From Candidatus Firestoneibacteriota bacterium (GTDB lineage Bacteria > Oederibacteriota > D2-FULL-39-29): a DNA stretch of 41,580 bases. The position numbers were made by a program, and so were the translations under genes. The notes under the pieces were generated by a model that did not search any database, had not been told where the DNA came from, and was given only the letters and a program-made list of their open reading frames with translations. Of this stretch, positions 13,970-22,197 are shown piece after piece; the stretch's first letter is position 1; each line of letters starts with the position of its first letter. The DNA lies in NCBI GenBank assembly GCA_903891415.1, contig CAITEH010000001.1, forward strand, positions 1 through 41,580. The letters run 5' to 3'.

Positions 13970-15850
13970 ATGCCCTGGAAAAGGCCAAAAACAATTAAAT
14001 TGTATCTTAGTCCGCCGGAAGCCAAAAGGCTGATAACTGTTTGGCCGGATTTCAAGATAATAAATAAGGCGGTGGACAATAAAGAAGGCGGGCCTGACGA
14101 TGATTTCGGGATACATTTTGTCTTCGGCGCACGGGCTCAAGCCTTGAATTGGAGGAAAACCGGATTCCGTGTCAGGGCGGACGGCCTTCCCGTGCATACT
14201 CTGCTTGGGAAGCACGAAGGATTTTCTCTGGAATTGGAATCGTTTTGTGATTTTGGAGCGGAACCGCGTACCTTTATCAAGCTCCTGGTAAAAAACGGGC
14301 CTGAAAGTAAAAAAACATATAAATTCGGGCTGATGGCCAGGCAGTACAAGGCAAACCTGCTTAACGGGCTTAGCGGGGACTTTTATGATTCCTATTTCCC
14401 CATGCTTGAGCAGTGGGACATGGCAAAAAACCTCTGGACGCTTAAGAATAATTGTCTGGAGGGCGGCAGAAAGAGCATAGCTTTTTTAGCGCCCGCAGGT
14501 ACCGGAGTAAAGTGGGTCCCTAAAAACAAGCGCAATATTTTTGCCAAAACGTACGCCGAATTTACGGCAAATTTTGACCGGAATGAACCGAAAGAATATT
14601 ATTTTCTTTTAACCAATACCGGGCCTGAAAATATCAGTGGGTATGAGTACGCTGCTAAACGGAAAGAAATGGTTGCCGGGTGGGAACAGGAACTTGCAAA
14701 GCTAACGGTCCGGCCGAAGACAAACGATAAGAAGATACAGGCAATGTACAACTCTCTTGTCTGCCAGTGCCTACAGATGTTCGCGGTCGCAAATGACGGC
14801 TTGATAAGGCCCAGGCAGGGCGCGCAGAACAAAGGTGTTTGGTCTGTAGAGGCCTGTGAATTCCTGATCGCACTTGACAGGATAGGGCTGGGGTCCTGGT
14901 CAAAAAAGGGTTACGAGTTCTTTTCCCATTACCGGATTAAGAAAGGTAAAGACAGGGGAAAATTCTTTGCTGCCGGCGCCCCGGACTGGATGAGCTACAC
15001 CGCCGGAGTTTTGACCGGCCTGGCTTACCACCTGGGACAACGGGCTTCCGGGGAATATTTTAAGAAGTGGCGGAACCTGGCCCTGGAAAGCGTCAACTGG
15101 GCCGAAAGACAAAGAAATCTTACCAAAAAAGACAAAAATATTCCGGGTTATGGCCTGCTTCCCGCCGGAAAAGGGAATGACTGGGGGATAGTCGGGCAAT
15201 ATTGGTCATTTACCGACGGGTTAATGTATATGGGCATGCGGGATATGGCAAAGGTTTTTAAGAAATTCAAGGATCCGCTGGCCGGCCGGATGCAAAGGAG
15301 AGCCGAAGATTACGAAGCCTGTTTAAAACTGGCGCTTAAAAAACTTGTGGCGCCTCAAAAAGGTAAAAAAGAATATTTCCTCCCCAATATCCTGGGGATT
15401 GAAGACGTGTATCCTCCGCTTGGCCCTTATTTCGCTGACGGGCCTACGAACCTTATTAGAGCCGGGATAATAAGGCCTGGAGGCGATATATGCAGGAAAG
15501 TTGAGAATTACTTTTTTAACCGGGGCTGGATGAAGAACGGCTTGACAGGCCTAATGACCGACTCTTTTATTCAAAATGATTTTTTTCAAGACAAATGGTC
15601 AGGGCATACCTGGTATGTCAGTTATTCCGATATGATCTGGTTCAGTGCCTGGCTAAAACAGGGGGAAAGAAAGAAGGCGGAAAAGACGCTTAAGGCGCAG
15701 TTCAAGTACGCGATGACTCCGGAGTACTACATGCAGGAAAGATATGCCGATAATGACCCGGCCTTCTGCCCGTGGCAGCCGAATGCGAGCGCGAATGGAA
15801 GGACTCTTAGAATGCTCTTAGATTTTTACGGGGAAAAAATAATAAAATAA
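13970..15850 (+). CDS. Cytoplasmic (alpha/alpha)6-barrel glycoside hydrolase-like protein
   Basis: The 626-residue product has an N-terminal beta-rich domain (about 1-230) and a C-terminal helical domain (about 240-626) in the style of six-hairpin glycosidases such as GH63/GH94/GH78-type folds. Features in the helical part include VWSVEACEFLIALD, DWGIVGQYWSFTDGLMYMG and GLMTDSF...HTWYVSYSDM, with acidic residues in plausible catalytic loops. No signal peptide is present, so it acts inside the cell. The start is ATG 13970 after AAAGGAT; an in-frame upstream ATG at 13895 has no ribosome-binding site. The exact family and substrate cannot be assigned by eye. Confidence 0.65.
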   Translation: MPWKRPKTIKLYLSPPEAKRLITVWPDFKIINKAVDNKEGGPDDDFGIHFVFGARAQALNWRKTGFRVRADGLPVHTLLGKHEGFSLELESFCDFGAEPRTFIKLLVKNGPESKKTYKFGLMARQYKANLLNGLSGDFYDSYFPMLEQWDMAKNLWTLKNNCLEGGRKSIAFLAPAGTGVKWVPKNKRNIFAKTYAEFTANFDRNEPKEYYFLLTNTGPENISGYEYAAKRKEMVAGWEQELAKLTVRPKTNDKKIQAMYNSLVCQCLQMFAVANDGLIRPRQGAQNKGVWSVEACEFLIALDRIGLGSWSKKGYEFFSHYRIKKGKDRGKFFAAGAPDWMSYTAGVLTGLAYHLGQRASGEYFKKWRNLALESVNWAERQRNLTKKDKNIPGYGLLPAGKGNDWGIVGQYWSFTDGLMYMGMRDMAKVFKKFKDPLAGRMQRRAEDYEACLKLALKKLVAPQKGKKEYFLPNILGIEDVYPPLGPYFADGPTNLIRAGIIRPGGDICRKVENYFFNRGWMKNGLTGLMTDSFIQNDFFQDKWSGHTWYVSYSDMIWFSAWLKQGERKKAEKTLKAQFKYAMTPEYYMQERYADNDPAFCPWQPNASANGRTLRMLLDFYGEKIIK

Positions 15851-15920
15851 CCGCTGTAGTAAAAACTTGTTTGAAATAATTGTCCTCTGTATTTTATCAT
15901 ATTAAAAGGAAGGATTAAAC

Positions 15921-16601
15921 ATGGAAATATTTAAACAGATCAAGGCGGAATTGGAACTGGCTTCTCTTCTGGAAAAACTTCATTTAGAAGCACAAAGCGA
16001 CGACGCTAAAGAATTTGGTGAGCTCCTGGAAAAAGCCAGGGCCATAGCTGCACCCAAGGTGGTCTATAAAACAGCTTATATTGATGAAAGGCAGGGTGAT
16101 TCCGTAACGATAGAGGGTATCAGGTTTAACAGCCATATCCTGAGGAAAAATCTTGAGAAGGTGGAAAGGGTGTTTGCTTATGTCGCGACCTGCGGGACAG
16201 AGCTTGACGGTATTGATATTCCCAAAGACGATATGCTTAAGCAATACTGGCTGGATAACATAAAAAGCGTGGCGCTCTTTTCCGCCCGGCAGTATCTGGT
16301 TGAATATTTGAAAAATAAATACGCGCTTGGAAAGACGGCGGCTATGGCCCCCGGTTCGGGTAATATTGATGTATGGCCTATTGAACAGCAAAAAGAATTA
16401 TTTTCGGTTTTCGGGAACGTGGAGGAAATTATCGGCGTGAAACTTACGGAGAGTTTTCTTATGATTCCCAATAAGAGCGTGTCCGGAATTATTTTCCCCA
16501 CGGAAATAAATTATGAGAGCTGTAAACTTTGCACGCGGGAGCAATGCCCGAACAGAAGAGCGCCTTTTGATAAAAAATTATCCGAATCCTACAATAAATA
16601 A
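15921..16601 (+). CDS. Stand-alone vitamin B12-dependent methionine synthase activation domain protein
   Basis: In MetH this domain binds S-adenosylmethionine and reactivates oxidised cobalamin. Here it is a separate 226-residue protein, as in Thermotoga and some anaerobes with a split MetH. The activation-domain signature APGSGNIDVWPIEQQ (about 144-158) and LTESFLMIPNKSVSGI are clear. The end carries a Cys cluster, SCKLCTREQCPNRR. Rather than MetH, it may serve a corrinoid methyltransferase; the only other corrinoid-type gene here is at 5139. ATG 15921 follows AAAAGGAAGG. The next gene, a ferredoxin-type reductase, starts 43 nt downstream, after a small CCCGA/TCGGG hairpin (16614-16628). Confidence 0.85.
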   Translation: MEIFKQIKAELELASLLEKLHLEAQSDDAKEFGELLEKARAIAAPKVVYKTAYIDERQGDSVTIEGIRFNSHILRKNLEKVERVFAYVATCGTELDGIDIPKDDMLKQYWLDNIKSVALFSARQYLVEYLKNKYALGKTAAMAPGSGNIDVWPIEQQKELFSVFGNVEEIIGVKLTESFLMIPNKSVSGIIFPTEINYESCKLCTREQCPNRRAPFDKKLSESYNK

Positions 16602-16644
16602 TAACCGGCGATGCCCGAATAACTCGGGTCAAAAAGGGTAAAAT

Positions 16645-17685
16645 ATGAAAAAAACAATATTTGGAAAGACCGGACTTTCCGTAAGCCGGATAGCCTTCGG
16701 GGGCATCCCGATCATGCGCCTTTCTACGCCGGAGGCGGTCAGGGTCGTGAAAGAAGCGCTCGACCTCGGGATAAATTTCATAGATACCGCCACGGGCTAC
16801 GCCGACAGCCAGGTGAAAATAGGGGAAGCTATCAGCGGCCTGCCCAGAAAAGGCCTTGTGCTTGCGAGTAAATCAATGGCAAATGATAAAAAAACCATAC
16901 TTGAACATATAGATAATTCGCTAAAGCAGATGAAGACCGCTTATCTGGATATTTACCAGCTGCATAATGTGAGCTCGCAGGAGAAGTTCGATGCCGTTTT
17001 CGCGAAAGACGGGGCATTTGAGGGGCTTATGCTCGCGGTCAAGCAGGGGAAGATCAGGTTCCCGGGTTTTTCCGCGCACGTTATGAGCTTTGCGGTCAAG
17101 ATGCTAAAGACGGATAAATTTTTTTCCGTACAGGTCCCGTATAATTTTATTGACAGGCAGGCCGAAGCAGAAGTGCTGCCGCTCGCAAAGAAGCTGAACG
17201 CGGGCATCATAGCGATGAAGCCGCTCGGCGGGGGGATGCTTGACGACGCGAACCTCTGTTTCAAATTCCTTTTTAAGGACGCCGGGATAATCCCGGATCC
17301 GGGCATAGAAAAGCCGGGGCAGATGAAAGAGATAGTAAGTATCTTCAACAAGGCCGAAAGTTTGACAGAGGCGGAGCTGGCGGAGATCGAAAAGATAAAG
17401 AAGGAAACCTCCGGGAACTGGTGCCACAGGTGCGATTACTGCCAGCCCTGCGAGCAGGGTATCGGGATCAGTACGGTACTGCTTGTGAGATCTTTTATCA
17501 AAAGAATGAACGCCGAGAAAGCGATAGCGATGGTGAACGAAGTCGTGCAAAAAGTGGAAAACTGCACCGGGTGCGGCGCATGCAAAAAAAGATGCCCCTA
17601 CGGACTCGATATTCCAAAGCTGCTCAAGGAAAACCGCCTGGTCTGGAAGGAATACGTTAAGAAAACTTGCGGGGACAGGCCCTGA
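16645..17685 (+). CDS. Aldo-keto reductase with two C-terminal [4Fe-4S] ferredoxin clusters
   Basis: NAD(P)H-linked reductase fused to an electron-transfer module. The AKR barrel carries the catalytic tetrad Asp47, Tyr52, Lys76 and His107. The C-terminus has CHRCDYCQPC (about 260-269) and CTGCGACKKRCP (about 307-318), two ferredoxin-like cysteine sets, the second shaped for a [4Fe-4S] cluster. Total length is 346 residues. It lies directly after the cobalamin reactivation gene, so an electron-donor role is possible but unproven. A metabolic aldehyde or ketone reductase is the default reading. Confidence 0.88.
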   Translation: MKKTIFGKTGLSVSRIAFGGIPIMRLSTPEAVRVVKEALDLGINFIDTATGYADSQVKIGEAISGLPRKGLVLASKSMANDKKTILEHIDNSLKQMKTAYLDIYQLHNVSSQEKFDAVFAKDGAFEGLMLAVKQGKIRFPGFSAHVMSFAVKMLKTDKFFSVQVPYNFIDRQAEAEVLPLAKKLNAGIIAMKPLGGGMLDDANLCFKFLFKDAGIIPDPGIEKPGQMKEIVSIFNKAESLTEAELAEIEKIKKETSGNWCHRCDYCQPCEQGIGISTVLLVRSFIKRMNAEKAIAMVNEVVQKVENCTGCGACKKRCPYGLDIPKLLKENRLVWKEYVKKTCGDRP

Positions 17686-17740
17686 GTTATTCTTTCCGTA
17701 AAATTTCCGGCTTCGTCCCGGGTTGAGGCTCAAAGGTCGT

Positions 17741-18898
17741 ATGAAAAACAATATTTTCAAATTATTTATAATAATAACCTTGCTCTGCGTAAATGCCGGA
17801 TATTTATTGACTGCCGGCGACCTGATAGACTGGAACAAAGCTCAGCAAATTTATAATAAGAAAAAAACCGGTGAACAATTAAGTACGGAAGAACAGGAAT
17901 ATCTGCAAAAGGCCGTACAGGAACGCCAAAAAACACAGGCGCAAGGAAATAAAAACAACAATATGCCGGGCCCGGGTCTAAATGCGGGGCCTCAGACCCT
18001 TGAAGGTGTTTTACCTCTTTCCGAATTAACTGCTGTATATAAAGGCAAAGACGGAGGGCTTTACGGTAAGGGAAATAATGAGCCGCCTCTTTCCCATAGA
18101 CTACTGGCCGAAGAAGCGGCAAAAAAGATAAAATTGCTGGATGAAAAGGGCAACCCTTCTGCCGGCGGAAAGATAGTCCTTTTAACAATAGGTATGTCAA
18201 ATACTTCCCAGGAATCCGAGGCCTTTATAAGGTTGGAGAGAAATGACAGCGCTAAAAACCCCGCTGTCGTGATAGTGAACGGCGCCCAGGGAGGCATGAC
18301 GGCTAACGCCTGGATCCCCGGTTCCGGTTTGGAAAGTAAGGTCTGGGCTGCGGCCGAAGAAAGAATGAAAAACGCCGGGGTTTCCTCCCTGCAGGTTCAG
18401 GTCGTATGGCTTAAACAGGCCCTTGCCCAGCCCGCGGGAAAAGGCGGGTATCCGGAACATGCCAAATTTCTTAAGGCCGCGCTTAGGGAACTTGTTAAAT
18501 ATGCCAAAATAAAACTTCCCAACCTGCAATTTATCTATTTATCCTCAAGAATATACGGCGGTTATGCCGCAACTCCGTTAAACCCCGAGCCGTATGCTTT
18601 TGAAAGTGCGTTCCCGGTAAGAGAACTTATTTTGGAGCAGATAAACGGAGATAAGGATTTGAACGCAAATATTTCCGGCGGTGAAATAAAAGCGCCGGTA
18701 CTCCTATGGGGCCCGTATTTATGGGGCAACGGGACAACACCGAGGAAAAGCGACGGGCTGGTATGGAATAAGGAAGATCTTGGGCCTGATGGAACGCACC
18801 CTTCCCCGTCCGGTACCGCAAAAGTCGCTACAATGCTGGCTAATTTTTTTAAGACGGATACAAATACCAAGACCTGGTTTTTAAGCAGTAAACAGTAA
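17741..18898 (+). CDS. Secreted SGNH-like hydrolase, divergent
   Basis: The 385-residue product starts MKNNIFKLFIIITLLCVNA, a signal peptide ending near residue 25. A Lys/Gln/Asn-rich low-complexity stretch (about 45-85) follows. The core has GMSNTSQESEAF, a variant of the GxSN block I of carbohydrate esterases (SASA-like), a central GAQGG block, and DGTHPSPSG near the end with Asp and His three residues apart, matching SGNH block V. The start at ATG 17741 after AAAGG is preferred to the in-frame TTG at 17723. An acetylesterase acting on polysaccharide is the likely role. The enzyme is unusual in block I and may be inactive. Confidence 0.6.
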   Translation: MKNNIFKLFIIITLLCVNAGYLLTAGDLIDWNKAQQIYNKKKTGEQLSTEEQEYLQKAVQERQKTQAQGNKNNNMPGPGLNAGPQTLEGVLPLSELTAVYKGKDGGLYGKGNNEPPLSHRLLAEEAAKKIKLLDEKGNPSAGGKIVLLTIGMSNTSQESEAFIRLERNDSAKNPAVVIVNGAQGGMTANAWIPGSGLESKVWAAAEERMKNAGVSSLQVQVVWLKQALAQPAGKGGYPEHAKFLKAALRELVKYAKIKLPNLQFIYLSSRIYGGYAATPLNPEPYAFESAFPVRELILEQINGDKDLNANISGGEIKAPVLLWGPYLWGNGTTPRKSDGLVWNKEDLGPDGTHPSPSGTAKVATMLANFFKTDTNTKTWFLSSKQ

Positions 18899-18994
18899 TT
18901 CTTTTCCGGAAGGAAGTTCTATGCCTGACAGAATAGCGAGATCTTGTTTAAGCTAATTAGAACGGCTTTAAGTAAACGGCCACGCCTATTGGAC

Positions 18995-19024
18995 TTGCTC
19001 TTAAACCACAAAAAATGTTATAAC
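18995..19024 (+). promoter_or_regulatory. Promoter of the HD-GYP response regulator gene (shared class)
   Basis: TTGCTC (18995-19000), 18-nt spacer, TATAAC (19019-19024) preceded by ATGT. The block GACTTGCTCTTAAACC (from 18992) is identical to that at 37216, 18 kb away, before the flavodoxin gene. Leader length to ATG 19131 is about 100 nt. Confidence 0.6.
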
Positions 19025-19130
19025 CTGATATAATAGTGAAGTAATAAAGGAAGAACAGAAATTTACTTGACGCTTTTTGGAGAGACGGGTAATTTTAAAA
19101 GTTCTATACTAATAAAAGGGAGCACTTAAA

Positions 19131-20198
19131 ATGAATAATAAACCCAAGATCCTCATTGCGGATGATATGGAAGATAACTTGTTAATGATGAAGGGGATGA
19201 TAGAGGACTTCGGGTATGAAGCCATACTTGCCGTTGACGGCGAAGAAGCTCTCGAAAAAATGAAAGAAAATCCGGATGTCGTACTCCTGGACATAATAAT
19301 GCCCAAGTTAAACGGTTTGCAGGTTCTGAAACATATCAAGGAGGACGGAAACGCGGCGTACACGCCTGTAGTGATGCTTACCGCGAGCGATGACACAAAA
19401 ACAAGAGTGGAAGCGGCAAAGCTGGGAGCCGATGATTTTCTTACAAAACCGTTTGATATGTTTGAACTGGAGGGCCGGATCAGGAATCTTGTAAAAGTAA
19501 AAGCCTATTACGATAATATTAAAAGTTTTAATTCAAGGCTTGAATCAGAAGTGGATTTGAAGACGAAAGAACTGCGAAAAGCTCTTTTTGAAATAAAACT
19601 GGCTAATATAGACACCATCTTGAGGCTTTCGCACCTTGCGGAATACAGGGATACGGATACGGGAAAACACAATGCCAGGATAAGTGAGTACTGCGCTGTG
19701 ATAGCAAAAAAGATAGGTATGAACGAAGCAGAAACGGAACTTATTAAATATTCAAGCCCCATGCATGATATAGGAAAGGTCGGGATCCCGGACAATATTT
19801 TGCTGAAACCCGGAAAGCTTACGACCGAAGAGTTTAAAATAATGAAAACCCATTCGGATATCGGTTCAAAAGTATTGGCGGGTTCAGATTCCGAGATCTT
19901 AAAAACCGCGGAGGAGATCGCGGAAACACATCACGAAAAATTTGACGGCACGGGCTACCCGTTCTGCCTCAAAGGTAAAAACATTCCCCTGTTTGGCAGG
20001 ATCACGGCGATTGCGGATGTTTTTGACGCCCTGGTTTCAGAGAGGATCTACAAGCCGGCGCTGAAAAAAGAGGAAGCCCTGGATATACTGGAAAAAGGAA
20101 AGGGGACTCATTTTGATCCCGAGCTGGCAGATGCTTTTTTAAGCTGCCAGGAGGATATTGACAGGATCTTGCGGATGTATTCAGATAAAAAAGAATAG
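19131..20198 (+). CDS. Response regulator with HD-GYP output domain
   Basis: A receiver domain controls a cyclic-di-GMP phosphodiesterase domain. The 355-residue product has acidic Asp11/Asp12, the phosphoacceptor Asp54 in VLLDIIMP and the Lys in FLTKPFD (receiver about 1-125). The HD-GYP domain (about 165-355) carries MHDIGKVGIPDNILLKPGKLT and HHEKFDGTGYPFCLKGKNIPLFGRI, the canonical HD and GYP motifs. No cognate kinase lies nearby, so it is an orphan regulator. It may lower c-di-GMP in response to an unlinked sensor. ATG 19131 follows AAAGGGAG. Confidence 0.95.
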   Translation: MNNKPKILIADDMEDNLLMMKGMIEDFGYEAILAVDGEEALEKMKENPDVVLLDIIMPKLNGLQVLKHIKEDGNAAYTPVVMLTASDDTKTRVEAAKLGADDFLTKPFDMFELEGRIRNLVKVKAYYDNIKSFNSRLESEVDLKTKELRKALFEIKLANIDTILRLSHLAEYRDTDTGKHNARISEYCAVIAKKIGMNEAETELIKYSSPMHDIGKVGIPDNILLKPGKLTTEEFKIMKTHSDIGSKVLAGSDSEILKTAEEIAETHHEKFDGTGYPFCLKGKNIPLFGRITAIADVFDALVSERIYKPALKKEEALDILEKGKGTHFDPELADAFLSCQEDIDRILRMYSDKKE

Positions 20199-20269
20199 GG
20201 ACACGAGCAGCTATTAAATTATTAAAGAACAAAAAGTTATCCGGCCTGAAATTACTTTAAGGAGCGCTT

Positions 20270-20884
20270 ATGATCCGTTTAATGCGCAAAGAAATTAACC
20301 TTGAAAAATCCGCCTTGCTCTTCCGTGAACCTTTTACAAATGAAAATCTTGAAAAATACTGGAAGCCCTGCACGGGAGAATGGTGGTTTGAGGACGGTTG
20401 GGTTCACGGAAATAATCCAAAAAACCTGCCGGGGATGCTCGTTTCCAAAATGGATTTTCCCGGAAATATCTTAATGGAATTCGAAGCCCAAACGGTGCTG
20501 CCTTCCACGCATGATATTAATTTTATGTGGAACGGGTCCTGGGATGAAAAGAAGAACGAACGCGGTATCGCTTATGTTGCGGGACTGCAGGGCTGGTGGG
20601 AAGGGAAAATAGGTATTGAAAAGTCACCGGACTACAAGCTTAACGTAGGGACTCCGCTCTTTCCTTTTGAAGCCGGGCGTATCTATAATATCAAGGGCGG
20701 GAGCATAGACGGGCATTGTTTTATTCTTGCGGATGATAAGCTTCTTCTTGAGGTTACCGATCCGGAGCCTATAGACTCCAAAAAAAACGCAAAAATAGGT
20801 TTTGAAGCTTATGCCAGCCATATTAAAATTAGAAATCTGACCGTAAGACAAATAAACTGGTCGCCGCTAACCTTGAAATATTAA
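20270..20884 (+). CDS. Concanavalin A-like beta-sandwich protein of a glycan-active family (DUF1961/DUF1080-like)
   Basis: The 204-residue product is cytoplasmic (no signal peptide) and begins with a strand pattern LLFREPFTN...WWFEDGWVHGNN typical of lectin/glucanase sandwich proteins such as DUF1961 and the DUF1080 3-keto-glycoside hydrolase fold. Later elements are GIAYVAGLQGWWEGKIG and FILADDKLLLEVTDPEP. I cannot see the exact family or catalytic residues. It is followed 67 nt later by the GH43 gene, suggesting joint function on a glycan. ATG 20270 follows AAGGAGCG. Confidence 0.6.
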   Translation: MIRLMRKEINLEKSALLFREPFTNENLEKYWKPCTGEWWFEDGWVHGNNPKNLPGMLVSKMDFPGNILMEFEAQTVLPSTHDINFMWNGSWDEKKNERGIAYVAGLQGWWEGKIGIEKSPDYKLNVGTPLFPFEAGRIYNIKGGSIDGHCFILADDKLLLEVTDPEPIDSKKNAKIGFEAYASHIKIRNLTVRQINWSPLTLKY

Positions 20885-20951
20885 AGCACCTGCAGAGGGC
20901 CTCCTCAGGTATCCTTAAGAGAGTACCCGGGGAACTTAAAGGAGCTGAACT

Positions 20952-22052
20952 GTGTTTAAACCCGGACAGAGCTGGAATGATACGAACGGCAAACCTATCA
21001 GAGCCCATGTGGGGGGAGTTTTATTTGAAGCCGGAACTTATTACTGGTACGGGACAAACTTTGACGGGCCGACTATTCCCCCGTCCACCTTACCGGGCCA
21101 AAGATTCAGCTGGTATTTAAACCGCGGTGTTGCCGTTTATTCTTCAAAAGATCTCTATAATTGGAAATACGAGGGGAGTTCCCTTGCAGAGGTTGAATAC
21201 GATCCTGCTTCCCCCTTTCAGCCGCTTAACGGGGTTGTCCGTCCTAAAGTAATAAAAAATAAGGCGACAGGTAAATATATTATGATGGCGGGCTTAATAA
21301 GCCCGGATGTTGATACTTTCAACGATGTTATTGTAGCTGTTTCTGATTCGCCTGCCGGCCCTTTTGAATTTCAAGGAAAATTGCAGTGGAAAGGCATGCC
21401 AAATCAAAAAGGGCCCTGGGCCAGCCTCTGGGAAAAAGCAAAGCAAGATGCCCCGGAGCGTATCAGGGCTTTTGATATTACTCTTTACAAAGACAGCGAT
21501 GAAAAAGCGTATCTTTTGACCGCGCTCGGTGATATCCGGATATACGAACTAAGCCCGGATTACAGGTTCGCTGTTAAATGCGATAATATGAAAGGCGTGG
21601 AAGGGGAAAAGCCGGCCGGTTTCAAATATTTAACAGCCAGTGCCCGTAACCACACATTTTGCGGGCCTGAAGGCGAAGCTCCGGCCGTTTTTAAATACAA
21701 CGGGACTTACTACCTGGTAACTTCCGGGCTTACCGGCTGGGGGCCAAACTCAAATGTATATTTTACAGCTTCTTCCCTATGGGGCCCCTGGGAACCTAAA
21801 GGAAGTTTTGCCGGGGGGCCAAAAGAAGAGACTACATTCGATTCTCAGGTGACTTTTGTGCTTCCGCTTGCAGACAGGCCCGGTGCTTTTATCTTCATGG
21901 CCGACCAATTTCATACCGTTTCTACCCTGGAGATCCCTGATTTTAGAAAATGCAGGCATCTCTGGCTGCCCATTGAGCTGGATAGTAAAAACAATACCAT
22001 GCGTGTAAACTGGCGGAACAGCTGGGATCTTTCAATATTTGATAATATGTAA
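20952..22052 (+). CDS. Glycoside hydrolase family 43-like protein
   Basis: A five-bladed beta-propeller glycosidase acting on arabino-, xylo- or galactosides. The 366-residue product opens SWNDTNGKPIRAHVGGV, which resembles the GH43_34-type motif in which the Asp is the base and the GG stretch follows. Blades are recognisable by WYGTN, VYSSKDLYNW, DSPAGPFEFQG and TASSLWGPW. No signal peptide is seen, so the substrate would be imported oligosaccharides. Start GTG 20952 follows AAAGGAG. The C-terminus (FDNM) is just after a fully formed last blade. Subfamily is uncertain. Confidence 0.8.
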   Translation: MFKPGQSWNDTNGKPIRAHVGGVLFEAGTYYWYGTNFDGPTIPPSTLPGQRFSWYLNRGVAVYSSKDLYNWKYEGSSLAEVEYDPASPFQPLNGVVRPKVIKNKATGKYIMMAGLISPDVDTFNDVIVAVSDSPAGPFEFQGKLQWKGMPNQKGPWASLWEKAKQDAPERIRAFDITLYKDSDEKAYLLTALGDIRIYELSPDYRFAVKCDNMKGVEGEKPAGFKYLTASARNHTFCGPEGEAPAVFKYNGTYYLVTSGLTGWGPNSNVYFTASSLWGPWEPKGSFAGGPKEETTFDSQVTFVLPLADRPGAFIFMADQFHTVSTLEIPDFRKCRHLWLPIELDSKNNTMRVNWRNSWDLSIFDNM

Positions 22053-22104
22053 GAAGGAGCCGCGGTCCTGCCGCAAACCTCCCGGATAGTCCTGCCTAAT
22101 TGCC

Positions 22105-22133
22105 TTGCGCCCAAACCCTAATAATGCTATAAA
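22105..22133 (+). promoter_or_regulatory. Promoter of the coiled-coil PQQ gene (shared class)
   Basis: TTGCGC (22105-22110), 17-nt spacer, TATAAA (22128-22133) preceded by ATGC (AATGCTATAAA). Same extended -10 context as at 18995, 37219 and 40827. Leader to ATG 22198 is about 58 nt. Confidence 0.6.
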
Positions 22134-22197
22134 ACGGGTAGTATTTGATCTGACATAACAGAAAAAAATGAAAAGACAATATCCCGGGGGTAAAGCC

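Noticed and set aside
17104-17838. Minus-strand open frame of 244 residues opposite the AKR and its downstream gap
   Set aside because: Shadow of the Fe-S reductase, no supporting signals.
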